DNA from: Roridomyces roridus
Lineage: Eukaryota > Basidiomycota > Agaricomycetes > Agaricales > Mycenaceae
Direction: 5' to 3'
NCBI GenBank assembly: GCA_029378245.1
Contig: JARKIF010000037.1
Location: 248,001-312,000 of the forward strand
Length of the DNA: 64,000 nucleotides
Shown one piece after another: positions 58,061-64,000 of this stretch; the stretch's first letter is position 1; each line of letters opens with the position of its first letter. The notes beneath the pieces were generated by a model. That model ran no database searches, was not told where the DNA came from, and worked only from the letters and a program-made list of their open reading frames with translations. Both the position numbers and the translations under genes were made by a program.

Positions 58061-59246
58061 ATTCAGGTAGAATCAGGGTTCTGTTTCCATTTAGCTTGTG
58101 GTCACTCGGATTGCCGTATGGCGCAGCGGAACAGATGTCCCAACTACTTGTTAGCTACATAGAGTCATCTATCCCGCGTCAATCAAGCTCTAGCGCAATG
58201 CCATCACTCTTGGTGCTGTTGATGGCTTGGTCGGAAATATGAATCTATTGAAGAAGATGTTCAGAATTTTGGAGCGCGGTCCGGCATTGGTCCATCTCAC
58301 CACTGGTACCGGTGTATTGGTTTCGGCAGCATGAAGACCACGAAGAGTCGACCGCCCATTCAAACTCAATTGGCGGTTAGTCTCGACCAGTTGATTTTTT
58401 GAGTCCCGGTATCACCTTGCCAACAGGGTGTTGGAATAAACTGTAGGTTGAAAGATGGGCAGATAAAAATGGAAAGCCACTCTCGCTCACCTCTGACCCC
58501 AACAGTGTATGTGGCTATCCAGACGACTGAAAGTTCATCAGTTGAGTCCCATTCAAGTAACGCGGGAATCATACAGTTGTGCCCCATTGTGCGGAACTTG
58601 AGGAGGAGAGAAGTACAATCAAAGTGAAATGGAACATAAGTGCTTACCACTATGAGGGTTAAGAGCGCCCAAATACTATATCAAGTCGAACGGTGGATTG
58701 AACGGAAAGATTGCATTACAACCCATTGGATTTCTTACCTGGTCATGATGCCGGTCTCTGGAAGGCAACTCAGTATAGATATACACCAAACCAGGGTGGA
58801 CCCACCGATTGTCCAACCGATCAGTTTGTCAATCAAAGGAACAGTTCTGGAAGAAAAATGGTTAGTGATCGGGAGAAATCGGGATATTGGGCCTCACCTT
58901 CGATGAATTCCATTGCGGTGAGTGAGAAGTAGATGGACCATTGAGGCAGTTATCCCGATATCATTCACAGCGCTGAGAACCCAGAGGCTGGTCGTCAGCC
59001 AAGAAAATTGATCTTCAAACAACACCAGCGACCTGTGCTCTATACCTATGATGAAAAGAGCAAGCGATGCCATGAATCGACCCATCGACAAGAACCCCAG
59101 GATGGTTGGGATGATCCTTTGTTTGTCGCCGAGAACATAAATTCTGTAGGCGAAAAAAAGTTGAGCTGCCATATCTGAGCCTCTCTCGTCATGAGAATTA
59201 TTCCTTTACGTACTGGACAAAATTACAATGCCTGCCAACAAGACGG

Positions 59247-59634
59247 TAGGGTGTGGTTTTTAACTCTGGTTTATTAACCGGTTAATTAACCGGCGTTTAT
59301 AAACGCGGTTTTTAAATGTTTGGGCAAAATCCTCAGTTTATAAATGCCATGACATAATCGCTGGCGGATCAAATGAGCTTTGATCCAGGCCTGATGACCG
59401 CCTGGTGTGCCTTTTGGGAGCAACCATGGCCTCTTGGGGGCCAGTGGTGGGTGTTGGATGTGCACAGAGGACCACGGGAGGAGGTGGAGAAGAGCCCGAG
59501 CAAAAAAATCATGTGCAAGACCATTTTGGGGCGTTCTGGGGGCTGGTTTATTAACCGGTTTATAAACGGGCCGGTTTGCAAACCAGGTTTATAAACCGGT
59601 TTTTAATGGCTGGGGAATTAAAAACCACACCCTA
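59247..59634. mobile_element. hAT-like MITE inside the DUF6534 gene
   Basis: 388 bp with ends TAGGGTGTGGTTTTTAA and TTAAAAACCACACCCTA, flanked by identical CAAGACGG at 59239-59246 and 59635-59642. The ends are filled with GGTTTATAAACC-type short palindromes. The insertion splits the VAVLLAGIVILSS segment of the host exon. Confidence 0.95.
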
Positions 59635-60048
59635 CAAGACGGCGACCAAAAAAAGTGTATGGTATGTCGAGTTCCAAGCTTTGTGGACTTCCGTAGTTTT
59701 GAATGGTATAGAAGTAAAGCATGTGTGCAAGCAATGTGCAAGACCCGCACAGTGCGCGGCCTCCAGGGTCCTACGACACAGTCGGCTTCGACGAATGCCG
59801 GTGAACAAGGCTCACCAGACAAAGCCAACCTAGTTAAAAGCTGAACAAAAAAAATGTCGCATGGGCGCTAATGCACACCAGCAACTTGAGTTTCCAGGTA
59901 TCCTGCGGGAATCGTGTGTGATAAATGTAGAATTGCGTTGTTGCTACACCAAAGAGGAGGTAGGATAGGAGGACGCCGATTTGGAGAGCTCCTGGATACA
60001 TTTAACGGTCAGGATGTGAGATCGACGACGATATTGATATTAGAGAGC

Positions 60049-60219
60049 TTGCGCAGAAGCCATATGAGCCACGTGATGGCTTTTTGGCCGTGCGCGTCAT
60101 ATGGCTCCACTCTGCCAAAATTGGCTCGTTGGAGCCATTGAATGGCTTTTCCACCTAAATTAGCCATATGACGCGCACGTCAAAAAAGCCATCCAATGGC
60201 TCGTATGGCTTCTGCGCAA
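60049..60219. mobile_element. Foldback MITE in an intron
   Basis: 171 bp, nearly all inverted repeat: about 58 bp at each end (TTGCGCAGAAGCCATA, then GCGCGTCATATGGCT) with a few mismatches. It lies in the first intron of the DUF6534 gene. No target-site duplication was recognised. Confidence 0.85.
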
Positions 60220-60276
60220 CCAGGGTATTATCTGCTCGCCTAGTGTGAGGTTGACATCCGCAATGGCCGGTGGCAT

Positions 60277-61610
60277 GATTGAGATGGCAGGGAAAGGGTG
60301 TGGCCTACTGGGGGAATGCTTGTAATATCCGTGCCGGAGGGTAAGGACAAAGGGGCCGGAACCTGAGGTCGGAGGTCGGAGGTCGGAGGGACGTAGACCG
60401 AGGGTGATCCGGATGAGGTGAACGCTACTCGGAGGGAGAGCGCACCAGCCACTTGACTTCCGAGAGAGGAGTACTCGGAGACTAGATTGGCACAGAGGAA
60501 TTGCGGAGGCAACACACGTTAATTAACTACTGAGGTACATCAAAGTCGTATCGCCTATATATACTAAGTAAGTATGACACGACCTAATGGAGTCAGAAGT
60601 ATGAAAGACAATAAGATCTATACTACAATAATAAGAGAGAAGAAGATAAAGATAATCACAATAAGGGAAACGCTCAGAAGAACTTCATTGCGTGAAAACC
60701 CTATAGGATTGTGCAATACGAACAGATCGGATGCATCAAGGTCGGAATGTCCAGATCAGTCGGAAGGTCCAAGGGAGAGTCGGGAGAGTTGGACATGCAT
60801 GGATATAACAACGTAAGATTGTGCAATATGACGTGATCGAATGCATCTTGGATGGAAGAGGCCGGAAGGTCGGAGGGACCGGAGGGCCCAGAGGGATCGG
60901 AGGGCCCGGAGGGATCGGAGGGCCTCGGATCGAAGTCGGGATGACATGGATATAACAATGCTTCTGCAGACCTTTCAGGTAGTGCACTTCAATGAGTAAC
61001 TGCCCAAACCTTTTTTTTTTCAGGGAAAGGGTGTTGTTCCTCACTTCCCTGCCGTGCTTCATATACATTTGCGCTGGGAGGGACAACAAGATGGGCTGAT
61101 CTACGGCACCATCGCTGGGAAATCCTGAAGCTGACGCATTCTCAGCACGGACAGAGGGAATATTCTAAGTGGACGGAAAATTCCAAATCAAAACGATGTC
61201 TCTCACATCGTGGCAAGATATCTGCAACCAATGAAGCAAAACACGAGTTTTCGAAGTGGATGACACCAAGCAGACCACCGGTATTCCGAGCAAGCTCCGA
61301 GAAATGGAACCCGGTTTTCGTTGTCGATTTGATTTCAGTTGCGCTGCTGTGGGCTGATACACGGTGCGGAAGATAGGTTTTGAGAATAGGGGACGGCAAC
61401 TGATGTCTCATGTCGCGGCAAGAGAACAGTAACCAGTAAAAGGGACGTCCCAAAATTCCGATGCAAGGCTCCCCTGGTACGTGAAACGATTCGGATTCTT
61501 CGGTTTCCCCACAGACTATAGTCGCATCAGTTACATCTGCCTGGCCTGCGCTGCAAACGTTTCAGTACTACCTGGAGGCGACGATCCTCTACCGAGCGAT
61601 ACCCGCAGTT
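60277..61610. other. Intergenic with minisatellites
   Basis: No supported gene. Short GGAGGTCGGAGG-type repeats lie near 60364-60392, and GGGATCGGAGGGCCCGGA-type repeats at about 60858-60930, followed by T10 near 61011-61020. The end of the stretch resembles 63.6 kb upstream of the next duplicated gene. Confidence 0.5.
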
Positions 61611-62186
61611 TCAGCTTGTGACCGTTGAAGCGGATAACAACTCACAACAGTAGTCAGGATGATATATGATAGGCGGACCAGGGAACGTGGCGATCGCAGC
61701 GAGAATACGCTACAATCCGAAATCAATTCAAAAGTAACAATTCAAAGAGAATAGTGGGAGAATCGAGGGTGCACGCACAAGGATGAATTTCGCAAACTTG
61801 CGCGTCCGGCGCCATCTCCTCGACCGCGGCGGGCGAAAGAATCCCGATTTGATCCGCCGCAAGGTGCGTTGGGTGCTGTGGATGCTTGGCGGAGCCACAT
61901 CCCACCGCACAGACGGGGTCACACCGGGCTCGCCTTGATCCATGGCTAGCAGCGGAATGCACTCCACAGACGAGGGTCGTTCGTTCTCCTCATGTCCTTT
62001 GAATCCCCCCGCGCTCAAACGCCGTTGCCACTTTCGTGCCCCGCGCACGACGGAGCTGCGAAGTCGATCCACGGGCCTCCCAAATGTCTTCCCTCCCGAT
62101 GCTTGCCTCGGCGTTGAGGTGGTCTGTGTCCGAGGTTGGGTGAGTACGGCTGGGGATGGGGAGGAGTAGGAGTAGTAATTCGGCAT
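61611..62186 (-). CDS. Hypothetical protein, tandem copy 1
   Basis: Two exons (62186-61779, 61709-61611) give 168 residues. The N-terminus is Ser/Tyr-rich (MPNYYSYSSPSPAV), the middle basic, with RRIKSGFFRPPRSRRWRRTR next to KFAKFIL just before the intron. The last exon reads RILAAIATFPGPP, then CCELLSASTVTS. No known domain. A second copy of the last exon and intron lies at 63765-64000, so the gene is tandemly duplicated, and the shared frame supports it as coding. Confidence 0.55.
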
Positions 62187-63764
62187 CCTGGGGGGCAGAG
62201 TGGAGTCAGTGTGGGTTAGTACTACACCTTCTTTTAAGTGCCTCCCTTTGCGTGCGAGACAGCCGACTTAGAACCGCGTCTACCGCCCGGGGACCGAGCT
62301 GAAATGGGTTAGACCGCCAGCGGGATCGTTACCGATTCCTCACTAGACTTTGTCCTCTACGAATGGACCGGTAAGGATCCCCCGCAAAGCTGTGAATATG
62401 AAGCAATTTGAGAGCATGCGAGCGCGAGCGGCCGCTCATTGTTTCAATTGTTTCTTGGCTGGTATACATGCGCCCTCGAACTACATCAGTGCTAGTGAAG
62501 GGTAATTATAATGGACGCTCACCAAGATTATCTTACACAGTTACGTGGCGTTCCGTCCGAGGTAGCTGGACCGGATCACTCAATGGAGCGCTCCATGGGC
62601 GTCGCAGGTGCCAGACACAAGCTCCAAAGAATTGCGATGCAAGTTTAGGCATTTGTATGTCGCCACAAAGTCTGGGACTCGCAAGAGGTCTTTGTCACAA
62701 GATAAAGATATCGATATATACAGCGTCCGTTGCGGCTAGCAGGAGCCGGATACTAGTAGCTCCTGAGCAGAAAGTGTGGTGGGAATTGGTGGGAGTTGAC
62801 AGATGTGGCGACGCGCGAATGACCGTGCGGCAAGATGGGGCGTCGCGAGTCTGATGACATACCATGGAGAGTCTTTGTGCAGAGGAGCTCGACATGGAGG
62901 GACTCGGAGGCAAGGCAGCGCCGAGAAGCACTGGGCCCTAGGCAGTAGCCACCGTCCAGCAGGATATCGTCCGACGAGATGGAAATTCGGGACAAGTCGG
63001 AGCCACGTGTCACACGATACATCACATCACCAGGTCCAGATCATGCCTGCCCGGCGCTTTCAGAATGAGGCGTATACTTATAGTACTAATTTGTTGGCTC
63101 ACTCAGCCAACGGGGAACAATATACTTACTCATTGCCAGCGACCCGCCAGATTTCCGGCTCATGCGCGTGAGATCTGCATTGGATCGGGCACGCCGCGGC
63201 AAGTGATAGGTATGTTGATTGGATTCCCGGGTGAGCAGTCGCAGAATACTCGCCGGTGGCTACACTTGAGATGAGATTCAGCCGGTGAGACTCCGTCGCT
63301 CACGGGAATGCCCATACGAGTAACGATTGACTATTTATACTGAGTACCACCGAGACGTGCCGCCAGCCCTTACATTGATATGAACCATCAACCGATGATC
63401 CGTCATCTGGAGCCTCTCGAACAACAAACTGGTCGGAAAATCTGCGACAACCGATGTTTACGTTCCCGACCAGGGTCTTTCGGTGAGCGGCTTTGCCTAG
63501 CCGTTGGAAGTTGCCAGTGTGCAGACGAGGAGTTCGTCGGATGACAAGCTTCTGAGTTTGATTTTCATAATATTCGGGTCACCTTAACTAAACACCTACA
63601 GCTCCAACTGCGATCCCATCCTTAACCTCCCGCACAAGCAGTGCCACCCCCCTTGAGCCTACTAACACTCGAAGAACGAACAACTCGAAATATCCGCCTA
63701 GCCTCAAACATCCCAATGGCACCACCTGGAAGCGACGATCCTCTACCGAACATTAGAGGCTGTT
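62187..63764. other. Spacer between tandem copies
   Basis: No supported gene. The segment at 63716-63764 repeats that at 61566-61610 (CCTGGARGCGACGATCCTCTACCG). Confidence 0.4.
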
Positions 63765-64000
63765 TCAGCTTATGAGCCTTGAATGGGATTCGGATAATAA
63801 CTCACAATAGCAGTGAGGATGAACTTGCAAAATCATAGGCGACGGGAAAGGATAGAGGCTGATCGAAGCGAGGATCCGCTGCCAATGCAGCTCAAAGTCA
63901 GAAAAAAAGAATCAATTGATTCGGAACTGGTGCACGCACGAGGAGGAATTTCGCAAATTTGCGCGTGCGGCGCCATCTCTTGGATCGTGGGGGGCGGAAG
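63765..64000 (-). CDS. Hypothetical protein, tandem copy 2 (partial)
   Basis: The last exon (63878-63765) reads RILASISLYPFPSP, then CYCELLSESHSRLIS. The 3' end of the preceding exon (64000-63940) reads FRPPRSKRWRRTRKFAKFLL. Both match copy 1 in sequence and in intron phase. The 5' part lies beyond the window. Confidence 0.6.

Larger units (their letters stand above)
58412..60276 (-). pseudogene. DUF6534 seven-helix membrane protein, broken
   Basis: The gene reads from MPPAIADVNLTLG (ATG at 60276) through GALQIGVLLSYLLFGVATTQ, TLEAAHCAGLAH, YFYTIQNYGSPQSLELD, VAVLLAGIVILSS, QLFFAYRIYVLGD, the DUF6534 part (FEDQFSWLTTSLWVLSAV, IDKLIGWTI, ETGIMTS) to YSNTLLAR and a stop. Family members are membrane proteins of unknown role. 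Three lesions are present: an 11-bp insertion at 59724-59742 shifts the frame; a 7-A run at 59648-59654 has one base too many; and a 388-bp hAT-like element is inserted in the same exon. Removing all three restores one uninterrupted frame. The first intron uses a GC donor (GCGAGC) and contains a MITE. Confidence 0.8.

Overview
This window looks like nuclear DNA of a mushroom-forming basidiomycete (Agaricomycetes). The genes are cut by many 45-60 nt GT-AG introns. The families are those expanded in agarics, especially Mycena-like genomes: NACHT-type NLRs, MYND zinc-finger proteins, DUF6534 and DUF6699 proteins, GPI-anchored pepsin-like proteases, SAM-domain proteins and extra G-alpha subunits. 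The species is an inference. Exon models come from reading frames and splice motifs by eye; no alignment or search was run.

Layout. 0.3-2.1 kb (-) decayed aspartic protease; 2.9-5.1 (+) MYND protein; 6.3-7.5 (+) secreted RlpA/expansin-like protein; 7.6-9.1 repeat array; 9.3-11.4 (-) NACHT NLR; 11.5-14.2 gene-poor; 14.2-16.7 (-) SAM-domain protein; 17.0-18.9 (-) carboxylesterase; 19.7-20.7 (+) repeat protein of unknown function; 22.0-22.8 (-) single-pass membrane protein, 5' end unclear; 23.1-30.2 tandem segmental duplication carrying two small Zn2Cys6 regulators; 31.3-32.1 (-) conserved hypothetical; 33.3-35.2 (-) G-alpha; 35.6-38.1 repeat array; 38.5-40.6 (+) second NLR, a paralogue of the first; 41.6-42.7 (-) dienelactone hydrolase; 43.8-44.5 (+) DUF6699 protein; 45.2-45.8 repeat array; 46.3-47.1 (-) damaged Rho GTPase; 48.2 (-) intact intron-containing tRNA-Thr(UGU) beside a cluster of tRNA-like relics; 49.4-51.3 (-) single-pass membrane protein; 52.2-53.4 nested DNA element; 53.7-56.5 (-) third NLR; 57.0-58.1 hAT-like element with a second one nested inside; 58.4-60.3 (-) DUF6534 pseudogene interrupted by an hAT-like element and an intronic MITE; 61.6-62.2 and 63.8-64.0 (-) tandemly duplicated hypothetical gene, the second cut by the window end.

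The most unusual signal is a dispersed family of more than thirty short units in nearly every gene-poor stretch. Each carries a tRNA T-arm/B-box motif (TTCGA in a 7-nt loop, usually with a covarying stem), followed in almost all cases 34-54 nt downstream by an oligo-T run of 4-9, on either strand and in otherwise unrelated flanks. This is the layout of RNA polymerase III genes with an internal promoter and terminator. It may represent arrays of tRNA-derived or tRNA-like small RNA genes.

The second theme is recent small DNA transposons with precise target-site duplications. Several sit in or beside immune-receptor and receptor-like genes, including one 28 bp upstream of an NLR start codon.
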